Source: an uncultured Mailhella sp.
GTDB taxonomy: Bacteria; Desulfobacterota; Desulfovibrionia; Desulfovibrionales; Desulfovibrionaceae
Direction: 5' to 3'
NCBI GenBank assembly: GCA_944324085.1
Contig: CALUUX010000093.1
Location: 1-35,797 of the forward strand
Length of the DNA: 35,797 nucleotides
Below, piece by piece: positions 25,058-34,099 of the stretch; position 1 is the stretch's first letter; the number at the start of each line of letters is the position of its first letter. The notes below the pieces were generated by a model that made no database searches, was not told the origin of the DNA, and worked only from the letters and a program-made list of their open reading frames with translations. Made by a program: the position numbers and the translations under genes.

Positions 25058-28000
25058 TGACGCCCTGAAAGCGACGAAGGAAGGTCCGTCCGGGAGCGTT
25101 TCCGGGAAGCCGCCGGCGCCCAGACCCGGACTTTTTCTGCGCAGACCCGTGCTTTCCATGGTTCTGTCCATTTTCATCGTGCTGGCCGGACTGCTGTCCA
25201 TCCGGGCGTTGCCCGTGGCGCAGTATCCCGATCTCATCCCGCCCACCATCACGGTGAGCGCGCAGTATCCCGGCGCCAGCCCCGAGGTCATCGCGCAGAC
25301 GGTGGCCACGCCCATCGAGGAACAGATCAACGGCGTGTCCGACATGATCTATATGAGCTCGGTGAGTTCTTCCAGCGGCTCCATGCAGATTTCCGTGACC
25401 TTCGCCGTGGGCACCGACGCCGACGTGGCCCAGGTGAACGTCAACAACAGAGTGCAGGCCGCCACGCCCATGCTGCCCGAGATCGTGCGTCAGTACGGCG
25501 TGACGGTGGACACGTTTTCTCCCGCCATTCTGGAAATCGTGGCGTTGTATTCCAAAGACGGCATGTACGACGCCACCTATCTCAGCAACTACGCCCTGGT
25601 GAACCTGCTCGACGGGCTCAAGCGCGTGCCCGGCGTGGGGCAGGCGCAGATTATCGGCAGTCGCGATCACGCCATGCGCATCTGGCTTGATCCGCCGCGC
25701 ATGGCGCAGCTCGGCGTGAGCACCAGCGACATCGCTCAGGCCGTGAACGATCAGAACGCGCAATATTCCCTGGGCAGCGTGGGCAGTCAGCCCGGGTCCG
25801 AATCGCTGACCATGACCTGGCAGATTCAGGGGGAAGGGCGTCTCGTCACGGCGGAGCAGTTCGGCGACATCATACTCCGCGCCTCGCCCGAAGGCGGGGT
25901 GCTGCGTCTGCGCGACGTGGGCAGGGTGGAACTCGGCGCGGAAAGCTACAATTTCGCTTGCGCCATTGACGGATCGACCGCCATACCGCTGGCCATTTTT
26001 CTCGCGCCCGGCAGCAACGCCTTGGACACCGCCCGACGCGTGGCCGCGTACATGGAGGAGCAGGCCCGCTATTTTCCCACGGGGCTGGGCTATACGGTGC
26101 CGTACGACACCACCATCTTCGTGCGCCTTTCCGTGGAGGAAGTGATACGCACGCTGGTGGAAGCCATGCTGCTGGTGTTCGCCGTGGTGTATCTTTTTCT
26201 TCAGGACTGGCGGGCCACGCTTATTCCCTGTCTGGCCGTGCCCATCGCGCTGGTGGGCACTTTTGCGGGCGTGTATCTGCTGGATTTCTCCATTAACACG
26301 CTCACCTTGTTTGCGCTGGTTCTGGCCATAGGCATGGTGGTGGATGACGCCATCGTGGTTTTGGAAAACGTGGAGCGCGTGCTGCGGACGGAAGGGCTGG
26401 ACGTGGCCGGAGCCACGGCGGTGGCCATGAACGAGGTGACGTCGGCCGTTATCGCCATAGTTTTCGTGCTTTGTTCGGTGTTCATCCCCGTGGGCTTTCT
26501 CGGAGGTCTCGCTGGCGTCATGTACCGGCAGTTCGCCGTGACCATCGCCATCGCCGTGGTCATTTCCGGCGTTGTGGCGCTAACCTTGACGCCCGCGCTG
26601 TGCATGCAGCTCTTGAAGCGCGAACGTCGGGAGCCGTGGGCCCCCTTCCGGTGGTTCAATCGCTTTTTCGACGCGGTTACCGAAGGTTTCTCTCGTCTGG
26701 TGCTCTTTTTCCTGCGGCACGGCCTTGTGTCCTGCGCCATTCTGATCGTGCTTTGCCTCTGCACGGCCGAGCTTTTCACGCGGGTGCCCACGACGCTGGT
26801 GCCGGAGGAGGATCAGGGCTCGCTGATGTGCACCATTTCTTTGCCGGAAGGTTCGGCCCTGCCAAAAACCCGCGAACTCGTAACGAGCGTAAGTCAGGCC
26901 GTGGGACGCCTGCCCGCTGTGGCGCATGTGCTCAGCCTGTCGGGGTACGATCTCGTCAACAGCACGCTGGACGCCAGCGCGGGCACGCTGTTCATTCAGC
27001 TCAAGCCCTGGGACGAGCGCACGAAGCCGGGGCTCGGCGTGGCCGACACCTTGCGGGAGATCTACGCGCTGGGACTGCGGGAGAGCCGCGGTCTGGTGTT
27101 GCCTTTCAATCCTCCTCCCATCATGGGCATGAGCAATACCGGCGGTTTTGACATGGAAATCCAGACCACATCGGGCACGCCCGCGGAACTTGCCGCCGTG
27201 GCCGACCGCTTTGCCGCCGAAGCCTCCAAACAGCCGGAACTGGCCGGCGTGAACAGCGCGTTCAGCGTGGATTCGCCGCGTCTTTTCGTGGACCTGGACA
27301 GGGAAAAGGCCATGATGGCCGGCGTGGATTGCGCCGACGTGTACAATATGCTCGGCGCGACGCTGGGCTCCACCTACATCAACGATTTCAACCTGTCGGG
27401 GCGTACCTTCAAGGTCATGATGCAGGCGGACGCGAGTTATCGCAGTCAGCCTGACAGCATGCGTTCTCTGTATGTGGCGTCCGCGACGGGAGAGCAGATT
27501 CCGCTGACGTCCCTGGTGACCGTGACGACGGAGGGCGGGCCGAGCACCGTTTCGCATTTCAACGGTCTGCTGTCGGCCAAGATCACGGGCAATCCCGCCG
27601 CCGGATCGAGTTCCGGGCAGGCCATCGCCGCGCTGGAACGTGTGGCGGCCTCTCTGCCGCAGGGATACTCCTACGCGTGGTCCGGCGTGACCTATCAGGA
27701 AGTGGAGACCGGCGGCACGGACTTCGGCGTGCTTGGCCTGAGTCTGCTCATGATCTTCCTTATCCTCGCCGCGCAGTACGAACGCTGGAGCCTGCCGCTG
27801 GCCGTGCTTTCCGCCGTGCCATTCGCCGTGTTCGGCGCCATTCTTGGCAACTGGCTGGTGGGACTCAGCAACGACATCTACACGCAGGTGGCCATCATCA
27901 CGCTGCTCGGTCTGGCCTGCAAGAACGCCATTCTCATCATCGAGTTTGCGGTGGAGCTGCGCGATCAGGGCAGAACGCTGGAAGAGGCCGCCGTGGAAGC

Positions 28001-28241
28001 CGCGAAGCTCCGTTTCCGGCCCATCGTCATGACGTCCATCGCCTTTATTCTGGGCTGTCTGCCGTTGGCGTTCAGCTCCGGCGCGGGCGCGGCCAGCCGT
28101 GAGTCCATAGGCGTGAGCGTGGTTTGCGGCATGTTGGCGGCCACGCTGCTGGCGCCGCTGCTTGTGCCGTATTTCTTTGTGCTGGTCATGCGGATATCGG
28201 AAAAAATTACCGGAGCGTCGCGCAAGGAGGAAAAGGCATGA
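25050..28241 (+). CDS. RND multidrug efflux transporter, HAE-1 type inner-membrane pump
   Basis: Proton-driven inner-membrane exporter of hydrophobic or amphiphilic compounds. The 1063 residues match the AcrB/MexB class in length, with a slightly long N-terminal extension (about 30 residues) before the first helix. Features include the porter-domain opening PVAQYPDLIPPTITVSAQYP, the helix-4 proton-relay GMVVDDAIVVLENVER with its two Asp residues, and the second-half TM segments including KNAILIIEFAVELRDQG, where the relay Lys is found. It overlaps the adaptor gene by eight bases, and its stop overlaps the outer-membrane channel start by ATGA, so all three products are made together. Confidence 0.96.
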   Translation: MNDDALKATKEGPSGSVSGKPPAPRPGLFLRRPVLSMVLSIFIVLAGLLSIRALPVAQYPDLIPPTITVSAQYPGASPEVIAQTVATPIEEQINGVSDMIYMSSVSSSSGSMQISVTFAVGTDADVAQVNVNNRVQAATPMLPEIVRQYGVTVDTFSPAILEIVALYSKDGMYDATYLSNYALVNLLDGLKRVPGVGQAQIIGSRDHAMRIWLDPPRMAQLGVSTSDIAQAVNDQNAQYSLGSVGSQPGSESLTMTWQIQGEGRLVTAEQFGDIILRASPEGGVLRLRDVGRVELGAESYNFACAIDGSTAIPLAIFLAPGSNALDTARRVAAYMEEQARYFPTGLGYTVPYDTTIFVRLSVEEVIRTLVEAMLLVFAVVYLFLQDWRATLIPCLAVPIALVGTFAGVYLLDFSINTLTLFALVLAIGMVVDDAIVVLENVERVLRTEGLDVAGATAVAMNEVTSAVIAIVFVLCSVFIPVGFLGGLAGVMYRQFAVTIAIAVVISGVVALTLTPALCMQLLKRERREPWAPFRWFNRFFDAVTEGFSRLVLFFLRHGLVSCAILIVLCLCTAELFTRVPTTLVPEEDQGSLMCTISLPEGSALPKTRELVTSVSQAVGRLPAVAHVLSLSGYDLVNSTLDASAGTLFIQLKPWDERTKPGLGVADTLREIYALGLRESRGLVLPFNPPPIMGMSNTGGFDMEIQTTSGTPAELAAVADRFAAEASKQPELAGVNSAFSVDSPRLFVDLDREKAMMAGVDCADVYNMLGATLGSTYINDFNLSGRTFKVMMQADASYRSQPDSMRSLYVASATGEQIPLTSLVTVTTEGGPSTVSHFNGLLSAKITGNPAAGSSSGQAIAALERVAASLPQGYSYAWSGVTYQEVETGGTDFGVLGLSLLMIFLILAAQYERWSLPLAVLSAVPFAVFGAILGNWLVGLSNDIYTQVAIITLLGLACKNAILIIEFAVELRDQGRTLEEAAVEAAKLRFRPIVMTSIAFILGCLPLAFSSGAGAASRESIGVSVVCGMLAATLLAPLLVPYFFVLVMRISEKITGASRKEEKA

Positions 28242-29710
28242 GAACGATTCTTGCGTTTCTGATGACGGCCATGCTGGCTTCGGGATGTTCCTTCGCGCCT
28301 GACTATCATCGACCGGAACAGGAACTTCCTTCCTCCTGGGGAGACGACGATTCCCGACCGGAACCGGGCGAGCTTTCGCGCGAATGGTGGCGGCGATTCA
28401 ACGATGACGCGTTGAATGAGCTGGTGTCTCTGGCGCTGGCGCGCAACCGCGATCTGGAACAGAGTCTGGCCAGAGTGGACAGTGCGCGCGCGGCTCTAGG
28501 GCTGGCCCGCGCGGAGCTTTTTCCGCAGTTTTCGGCCCAGGGATCCGGGGTCAGAACCAGGAGCAGTCTTGACGCGTCCGCGACGTACGGCGTCATGGAA
28601 GAACTCGGCGCGCTTGAGGAAAGGGTCGGGCGTCTGGACGGCCAGGAGGGGAGGGGCGCGTCCGCGCCTTCGCGCGTGGATTCTCTGTGGAGCGGCGCGG
28701 TTCAGGCCGCGTGGGAACTGGATATCTGGGGGCGTTACCGCAACGCCGCGGACGCGGCGAGGGAAAAGCTGCTGTCCGCCGAGGACGCGGAAAGAGCCAT
28801 GGAGCTTTCTTTGGCCGGTCAGGTCTGTTCCGCGTACTTTGACCTTTTGAATTATCAGGAACAACTGGATCTTACCGAACGCACGCTGGCGACCCGGGAA
28901 AGATCCGCCGCGCTGTACGAACGCCAGTACGCCGAGGGAGCCATCAGCGAGCTGGACATTCTCAACGTCCGCACGCAGGTGGATTCGTTGAAGGACAGCC
29001 TGGCGCAGGCGAAGACGCGTCTGGAACAGGCCGAGGGCGCGCTGTTGCTTCTTACGGGCTCGTCGCCGGAAGAGATTTTTGCCGGAAGGGCGCGGAGGGG
29101 GGGGCCGCTGGCGTCGCTTCCCGCCGCGCCGCAGCTTCCCGCCGGTCTGCCGTCGGAGCTGCTGAACCGCAGGCCGGACATACGTTCCGCCGAGGCGGAA
29201 CTTCGCGCCGCGCATTTTCAGGTGGGCGAGGCGAGGGCCGCGTTTTTTCCGTCCATCAGTCTGACGGGAAGTCTCGGAACCTCGAGCGCGGAACTGGACA
29301 CGCTCTTTTCCGGCGCGGCTTCGACATGGAGTTTCGGCGGCAACGTGGCGTTGCCGCTGTTCACGTTCGGACGCACAATAAGCGGCGTTCGTCAGGCGGA
29401 AGCCGCCGTGCGGGCCGCGGCCGCTTCCTACGAACTGACGGTGCAGCAGGCGTTTCGGGATATCCGTTCGGCGTTGGCCGCGCAGAAAAACGCGGCCGAA
29501 AGCGTGCGGAGTCTTGCGGACGCCGCGCAACGCATGGAAAAGGCCGCGGCGTTGTCCAGAGCCCGGTATGAAACGGGCTATTCGCCTTATCTCGACGTTC
29601 TGGAGGCCGAACGCACGCTCTACGCGTCGCAGATGCAGCTGGCCTCCGGGCGGGCAGCGCAGCTTGCCGCCGTGGCTCAGGTATGCGTGGTGCTGGGCGG
29701 AGGGTGGTAG
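28238..29710 (+). CDS. Efflux outer-membrane channel lipoprotein, NodT/OprM type
   Basis: TolC-like trimeric outer-membrane exit duct of the tripartite pump. The 490 residues begin with a lipoprotein signal (lipobox LASGC), then CSFAPDYHRPE, typical of the NodT subfamily. Two long OEP repeats follow, with AWELDIWGRYRNAADAAR in the first, and PSELLNRRPDIRSAEAELRAAH and SLTGSLGTSS in the second. ATG 28238 is the ATGA overlap with the pump stop and has AGGAGG upstream; a longer in-frame frame opening at 28124 lies entirely inside the pump gene and is rejected. It ends the operon; the convergent acyltransferase gene stops 38 bases away. Confidence 0.95.
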   Translation: MRTILAFLMTAMLASGCSFAPDYHRPEQELPSSWGDDDSRPEPGELSREWWRRFNDDALNELVSLALARNRDLEQSLARVDSARAALGLARAELFPQFSAQGSGVRTRSSLDASATYGVMEELGALEERVGRLDGQEGRGASAPSRVDSLWSGAVQAAWELDIWGRYRNAADAAREKLLSAEDAERAMELSLAGQVCSAYFDLLNYQEQLDLTERTLATRERSAALYERQYAEGAISELDILNVRTQVDSLKDSLAQAKTRLEQAEGALLLLTGSSPEEIFAGRARRGGPLASLPAAPQLPAGLPSELLNRRPDIRSAEAELRAAHFQVGEARAAFFPSISLTGSLGTSSAELDTLFSGAASTWSFGGNVALPLFTFGRTISGVRQAEAAVRAAAASYELTVQQAFRDIRSALAAQKNAAESVRSLADAAQRMEKAAALSRARYETGYSPYLDVLEAERTLYASQMQLASGRAAQLAAVAQVCVVLGGGW

Positions 29711-29748
29711 GCCGGTTCAACCTCGGCAGACGCTTTCGGCCGGAACGG

Positions 29749-30642
29749 TCAGGTGCCTGGATGTTCCTTGGTTTTCCAGCGGTCGTGCATCCAGAACCAC
29801 TGTTCCGGCTTTTCCCGTATGAACGATTCAATGGCTTGCGTGTAGAACATGGCGGCGGCTTTGATCTGATCGTCACGCGAGCCCTCGAGCGTGGCGGTGT
29901 CGAGGGGTTCCTTCAGCTGGAACACGTAGTCGCCGCCTTCTCGCGTGAGCGCGACGGGCCAGACAAGAGCCTTGGTTCGCACGGCAAGCAGGGCGGGCCC
30001 CATATTGACGGCCGCCACTTCATTGAGGAACGGGAGAAACTCCGCCTCCGACGAGGACGTGTTGTGATCCACGAGAAAGGCGACGATGCCGTTTTTGTGC
30101 AGGGCGCGGATGACGCTCATGGCGGCGTTTCTGTGTCCGATCATGTCGGCGCCGGTGGCCTCCCGGCAGGACGCGATGAATTCCTGCACGGCGGCGTCCT
30201 TGTAGCGACGCACCACCACCACGCGTGGCCTCGGCGGCGCGTAGAGCTGACCGAGCATGGACGCGAGCAGTTCCCAGGAGCCGAAATGGGCCGTGGCCGC
30301 CACGATGGGCCGTTGACATTCGCGCAGCCGCTGCATGAGTTCCGGCGACGCGATGCGCAGGCGCGGCGAATTCATGCCGAATCTGCCGGTCATCAGAATT
30401 TCCATGAAGGAACGTCCGGTATGGCAGAAGCTGGCTTTGGCCGTGCGTTCCGCCTCTTCCCGATTCATGCCCAGATGCCGCATGATGTTGTTGACGGCCA
30501 GCGACCGACGGCTGGGCACGAATCGCCAGACGAGCCGTCCGACCAGATTGCCGAGGAAAGCCGTTCCCGGGAACCCCAGAAGGCGGAGCGCATGTCCCGC
30601 CCCGCAAAGCAGATGATAACGCAGAAGATCGCCCTTCGTCAT
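29749..30642 (-). CDS. Lysophospholipid/lipid A acyltransferase, LpxL/HtrB family
   Basis: Inner-membrane acyltransferase of the LpxL/LpxM family, which adds a secondary acyl chain to the lipid A precursor. The 297-residue protein has an N-terminal hydrophobic segment, the active-site H-x4-E motif (His119 and Glu124 in HFGSWE), a conserved VAFLVDHN strand region, and the family's C-terminal block EQWFWMHDRWKT. ATG 30642 overlaps the stop of the DUF374 gene by ATGA, so two acyltransferases are made from one mRNA. Which acyl chain or lipid is used cannot be read from the sequence. An LPS role is the most likely one given the family and partner. Confidence 0.9.
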   Translation of the reverse strand: MTKGDLLRYHLLCGAGHALRLLGFPGTAFLGNLVGRLVWRFVPSRRSLAVNNIMRHLGMNREEAERTAKASFCHTGRSFMEILMTGRFGMNSPRLRIASPELMQRLRECQRPIVAATAHFGSWELLASMLGQLYAPPRPRVVVVRRYKDAAVQEFIASCREATGADMIGHRNAAMSVIRALHKNGIVAFLVDHNTSSSEAEFLPFLNEVAAVNMGPALLAVRTKALVWPVALTREGGDYVFQLKEPLDTATLEGSRDDQIKAAAMFYTQAIESFIREKPEQWFWMHDRWKTKEHPGT

Positions 30643-31298
30643 GCCGTGACTCCGGGAATGAGACCCACGGCAAGCTCATGCAGTTCTTTTTCCAGACGGG
30701 CCTGGGCTCTCGCTAAGGTGTCTTCCTTGATGTCCGGCACTTCTTTTTCGCCCTCGTCCCAGGCGTGTCCGAAGCGGATGACGACGCGGGAAAAGGGCAG
30801 AGGCACCTGAAATCTGTCCCACGTCGGGCAACGCAGCGCGTGTTTTGCGTAGATGCGCACCGGCATGATGCGGGCGTTGGTGCGGTTGGCGAGAAAAAAC
30901 GGACCTTCCTTGCTCTGATGTCTGGGGCCGGCGGGCCCGTCGACCGTGATGCAGGCGTGAACCTGTTCATGGGTCATCATTCTGGCGAGACTGAGCAGCG
31001 CGCGCACGCCGCCGCGCGTGCTGGAACCGCGCACGGCGCCGACGTGCTTGGACTCAAGAATGCGGGCCAGAGTGTCTCCGTCCTTGCTGGGACTGACGAT
31101 GGACACGACGCGCAAATGGCGAGCCACGGGAATGAGAGAAAAAAGTTCGTCATGCCACAGACAGAAGATGAGGCGTTCTCCGCGGGCGTGCACGGCGTCC
31201 ACTTCGGCGCGGTTTTCTTCCCGGATGCGGAGCGTCGCGCAGATGGCGGTGTAAAGATGGGTGAAGATCGCGGAGGTAACGGCTGGAGGCAGATGCAT
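30639..31298 (-). CDS. DUF374 family lysophospholipid-type acyltransferase
   Basis: A 219-residue DUF374 protein, a family often encoded next to lipid A genes and related to lysophospholipid acyltransferases. Visible motifs are FCLWHDELF (the H-x3-E/D-like active site region, His49), SKDGDTLARIL, VRGSSTRGGVRALL, and TVDGPAGPRH, all diagnostic of the family. A secondary role in glycolipid or lipid A assembly is likely but unproven. Its stop overlaps the LpxL-type gene start. ATG 31298 has only a distant AAGGAA, so the exact start is less certain. It diverges from the pseudouridine synthase gene. Confidence 0.88.
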   Translation of the reverse strand: MHLPPAVTSAIFTHLYTAICATLRIREENRAEVDAVHARGERLIFCLWHDELFSLIPVARHLRVVSIVSPSKDGDTLARILESKHVGAVRGSSTRGGVRALLSLARMMTHEQVHACITVDGPAGPRHQSKEGPFFLANRTNARIMPVRIYAKHALRCPTWDRFQVPLPFSRVVIRFGHAWDEGEKEVPDIKEDTLARAQARLEKELHELAVGLIPGVTA

Positions 31299-31360
31299 GT
31301 TTTCAGTTCGTTCCTTGATTCCCGTGGGGAAGGAAAAAATGGTCGCCGAAGCGAAGAGGC

Positions 31361-31389
31361 TTGACGGAAGATATGATAGCCCACATTAT
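31361..31389 (+). promoter_or_regulatory. Predicted promoter of the pseudouridine synthase gene
   Basis: TTGACG (31361-31366) and CATTAT (31384-31389) are separated by 17 bases. The transcript would start near 31396, downstream of the in-frame ATGs at 31373 and 31394, which supports the later GTG start at 31463. Confidence 0.5.
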
Positions 31390-31462
31390 CCCGATGTGCC
31401 AGTGGAGAACCACGACTTTTTTCCGGGACGGAGAGTTCGTCCCGCAGGAGGAGACAGCGCGA

Positions 31463-32245
31463 GTGGCGGAAGGCTCAAGATTGAACAAGGCTCTGGCAGA
31501 CGCGGGCGTCTGTTCGCGGCGACGGGCCGACGAACTTATTTTTTCCGGCAGAGTCCGCGTGAACGGCGTGGTGGCGGAGAGTCCCGGCCAGCGCGTCATG
31601 CCCGGCGACGCCGTCATGCTGGACGGGCGTCCCGTTAAGTTGAAGGCCGGGAGGGCGGAGCCTTGCTTGCTCATGCTCAACAAGCCCGTGCCCGTGGTGT
31701 CCACGGCCAGCGATCCGGAAGGAAGGGAAACCGTGCTCGATCTCGTGCCGGAACCGTGGCGGCGCAAGCGTCTTTTTCCCGTGGGGCGGCTCGAATTTTT
31801 TTCGGAAGGTCTGATGCTGCTGACCGATGACGGAGAGCTGGCCCATCGGCTGACTCATCCGCGCTGGCATCTTTCCAAGGTGTATCATGTGCTGGTTCGT
31901 CCGGAGCGTGGAGAGGCTTCGGTGTCCGCCGCGCTTTCTCTCATGCGGCGCGGCATGACGCTGGCCGAAGGCGACAGATTGGCCCCTGTGGACGTGAGAG
32001 TGCTGCCATCGTCGCGAGGGCTGCTGTTGGAAATGGTGCTTCATCAGGGATTGAACCGGCAGATACGACGCATGTGCCGGGACGTGGATTTTACCGTGCT
32101 GCGCCTGAAACGGGTGCAGGAAGGCCCGCTGAATCTGGGAGGGCTGGCTCCCGGCAGAGCGCGTCCGCTTTCCGCCGCGGAGGTGACCGCGCTGCGGAGG
32201 GCCGTGGGGCTGGAGTCGGGGTCGGAAAAAAACGGAGCGTCGTGA
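31463..32245 (+). CDS. rRNA pseudouridine synthase, RsuA/RluB family, with Glu at the catalytic Asp position
   Basis: Enzyme family that isomerises a specific uridine of rRNA to pseudouridine. The 260 residues hold an N-terminal S4 RNA-binding domain (LNKALADAGVCSRR through GRVRVNG, about 7-35) and a catalytic domain. The active-site segment reads VGRLEFFSEGLMLLTDDG where relatives have GRLD; Glu111 (codon GAA at 31793-31795) replaces the Asp regarded as the essential nucleophile. The rest, including LNRQIRRMC, is intact, so the fold should be normal but activity is in doubt. GTG 31463 is chosen because AGGAGGAGA sits just upstream and the S4 domain begins six residues later; earlier ATGs (31373, 31394) lack good sites. 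Confidence 0.88.
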   Translation: MAEGSRLNKALADAGVCSRRRADELIFSGRVRVNGVVAESPGQRVMPGDAVMLDGRPVKLKAGRAEPCLLMLNKPVPVVSTASDPEGRETVLDLVPEPWRRKRLFPVGRLEFFSEGLMLLTDDGELAHRLTHPRWHLSKVYHVLVRPERGEASVSAALSLMRRGMTLAEGDRLAPVDVRVLPSSRGLLLEMVLHQGLNRQIRRMCRDVDFTVLRLKRVQEGPLNLGGLAPGRARPLSAAEVTALRRAVGLESGSEKNGAS

Positions 32246-32415
32246 AGGAACGTCGGCTCCGCGGCAACGGCGGCCGGGGGCGCTTGTCGCGCGTGACGTC
32301 GCCCGCGTCGATGAAACGGAAGTTTTTCCGCGCGGCTGGGGATTGCCGTCTGGCGTCCGTCGCGCGGCGTCCTTTTGGGGCGGTAAGATAAAGAATACGC
32401 AGAGGTGAGTTTCGT

Positions 32416-33951
32416 ATGGATATTCGTTTTCAGGTCGGCGGGCCTTCCCACTGGAAGGCGGACGCCGTGATGACGTTTGTGTTTGAGGGAGAAGGCGTGG
32501 AACAGGCCTGTTCCGCGCTCGCGCAGAACGCGCTCTGGCTCGGCATCGCGCCGGCGTGGCGGGACTTTAGAGGACGCAAGGGCGAATCCGTCATGTTTTA
32601 CGGTCCGCAGGCCATGGAGATCTCCCGCGTGCTCGGCGTGGGGCTGGGAAAGGCGGAGAAAGCGAATATGACGGTTTTTCGTCACGCCGTGGGAACCGCC
32701 GTTCGTCGCTGCCGCGAGTATGATCTGGAGACCGTGGGAATTGACGGCGCGTCTCTGGCCCGCGTGGCCCGGACGCTGGGCGTCAGTTTCGACGCGTTGG
32801 TGCGGGAAGCCGTGATCGCCGCGTTCCTCGGTCTTTATCGCTATGACCGCTGGAAGAGCGAGAAGAGTGACCACGAAGATCCCCGCAGCCTGTTCCTGAT
32901 GCTGGAGGGCGAATTTGTGGAAGACGCCGTGCGCGCGCAGGCGAGAATGGCTGAGGCTGAGGCTCGCGGCGTCATGCTTGCCCGTGACGCGGCCAACGAT
33001 CCGGCCAATGTCATGACCCCTTCCGCCTTTGCGGAAAAGGCTCGTTCCGTGGCGTCGAAATACGGCATGACGTGGCGCGCTCTCGGTCCGTCCGAACTGA
33101 AAGCCGAAGGCATGAACGCGTATCTTGCCGTGGCGCGCGGTTCCGCGGAAGAACCCCGCATGGTCGTGGTGGAGTACACGCCCCGCGGCGCGGAGGGGCG
33201 GAATCCCGTGGTGCTCGTGGGAAAGGGATTGTGCTTTGATTCCGGCGGCATCAGTCTCAAGCCCGCCAAAGGCATGGAAGAAATGAAGGGCGATATGTCC
33301 GGAGCGGCCGCCGTGCTCGGCGTTATGGAGGCTCTCGGCCAGCTTGCGCCGTCCGTCGCGCCGAAGCGGCCCGTGGTAGGCGTCATGGCCTGCGCGGAAA
33401 ACATGCCCGACGGTCACGCCACGCGTCCCGGCGACATCGTGATCGCGAAAAACGGCAAGTCCGTGGAAATCGTGAACACGGACGCTGAAGGCCGTCTTGT
33501 GCTGGCCGACGCCCTGGCCTGGGCCCAGGAGGCGTACGATCCTTTCCGTCTTGTGGATATCGCTACGCTGACCGGAGCCTGCGCCGTGGCTCTTGGTCTT
33601 GACGCGGCCGGTCTTTTCGCTTCGGACGACGCTCTTGCCGCCGCGCTCCATGAAGCCGGAACGCGTTTAGGCGAACGCAATTGGCGTCTGCCCCTGTGGA
33701 CCGACGCCGGCCTTGCCGCGTTGAAGAGTTCCTGCGCCGATATGGTGAATTCCGGCATTCGCGAAGGCGGCGCCATCAATGCGGCGGTGTTCCTTCAGCA
33801 GTTCGTGCGCGAAGGCGTCGCCTGGGCGCATATCGACATGGCCGCTGCGGATAACGCCGACAATCCCATCAACGCCAAAGGAGCTACGGGATTCGGCGTG
33901 CGCACGCTTCTGAGCGCGGTATGGGATGATGAAGGGGAAATGCTCCAGTAA
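32416..33951 (+). CDS. pepA: Leucyl aminopeptidase (M17 family)
   Basis: Cytoplasmic metallopeptidase removing N-terminal residues from peptides, usually a hexamer with two metal ions. The 511 residues have a variable N-terminal domain (about 1-170) and the conserved catalytic domain. Metal and active-site motifs are complete: GKGLCFDSGGISLKP, MKGDMSGAAAV, and the family signature NTDAEGRLVLADAL, with the catalytic Lys and Arg both present. ATG 32416 has a GAGGTGA ribosome binding site about eight bases upstream. It stands alone between the pseudouridine synthase gene and the tRNA thiolase gene, and is followed by a hairpin terminator. Confidence 0.96.
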   Translation: MDIRFQVGGPSHWKADAVMTFVFEGEGVEQACSALAQNALWLGIAPAWRDFRGRKGESVMFYGPQAMEISRVLGVGLGKAEKANMTVFRHAVGTAVRRCREYDLETVGIDGASLARVARTLGVSFDALVREAVIAAFLGLYRYDRWKSEKSDHEDPRSLFLMLEGEFVEDAVRAQARMAEAEARGVMLARDAANDPANVMTPSAFAEKARSVASKYGMTWRALGPSELKAEGMNAYLAVARGSAEEPRMVVVEYTPRGAEGRNPVVLVGKGLCFDSGGISLKPAKGMEEMKGDMSGAAAVLGVMEALGQLAPSVAPKRPVVGVMACAENMPDGHATRPGDIVIAKNGKSVEIVNTDAEGRLVLADALAWAQEAYDPFRLVDIATLTGACAVALGLDAAGLFASDDALAAALHEAGTRLGERNWRLPLWTDAGLAALKSSCADMVNSGIREGGAINAAVFLQQFVREGVAWAHIDMAAADNADNPINAKGATGFGVRTLLSAVWDDEGEMLQ

Positions 33952-33962
33952 AACGAAGAGCA

Positions 33963-33995
33963 CGGCGGGGAGTGGAAAACTTTCCGCCGCGTTTT
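33963..33995 (+). terminator. Terminator after pepA
   Basis: An 11-bp stem (33963-33973 with 33979-33989, two G-T pairs) with a 5-base loop is followed by CG and four T residues. It lies 12 bases past the pepA stop. Confidence 0.6.
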
Positions 33996-34099
33996 GAGAT
34001 GACGCGCTTCGGAAAAAGCGCGCAGACAAGGACGTTATCGCCAAAAGTCGCGACGCCGCGGCGACGCCGTGGTGGAAGAAACGTCCGAGGGAGAAACGT

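Noticed and set aside
28124..28237. An N-terminal extension of the outer-membrane channel starting at 28124
   Set aside because: It lies entirely inside the pump gene in another frame; the lipoprotein signal and ribosome binding site support ATG 28238.
31361..31462. Earlier starts (TTG 31361, ATG 31373, ATG 31394) for the pseudouridine synthase
   Set aside because: They lack good ribosome binding sites, add residues without family similarity before the S4 domain, and lie in or before the predicted promoter and transcript start.
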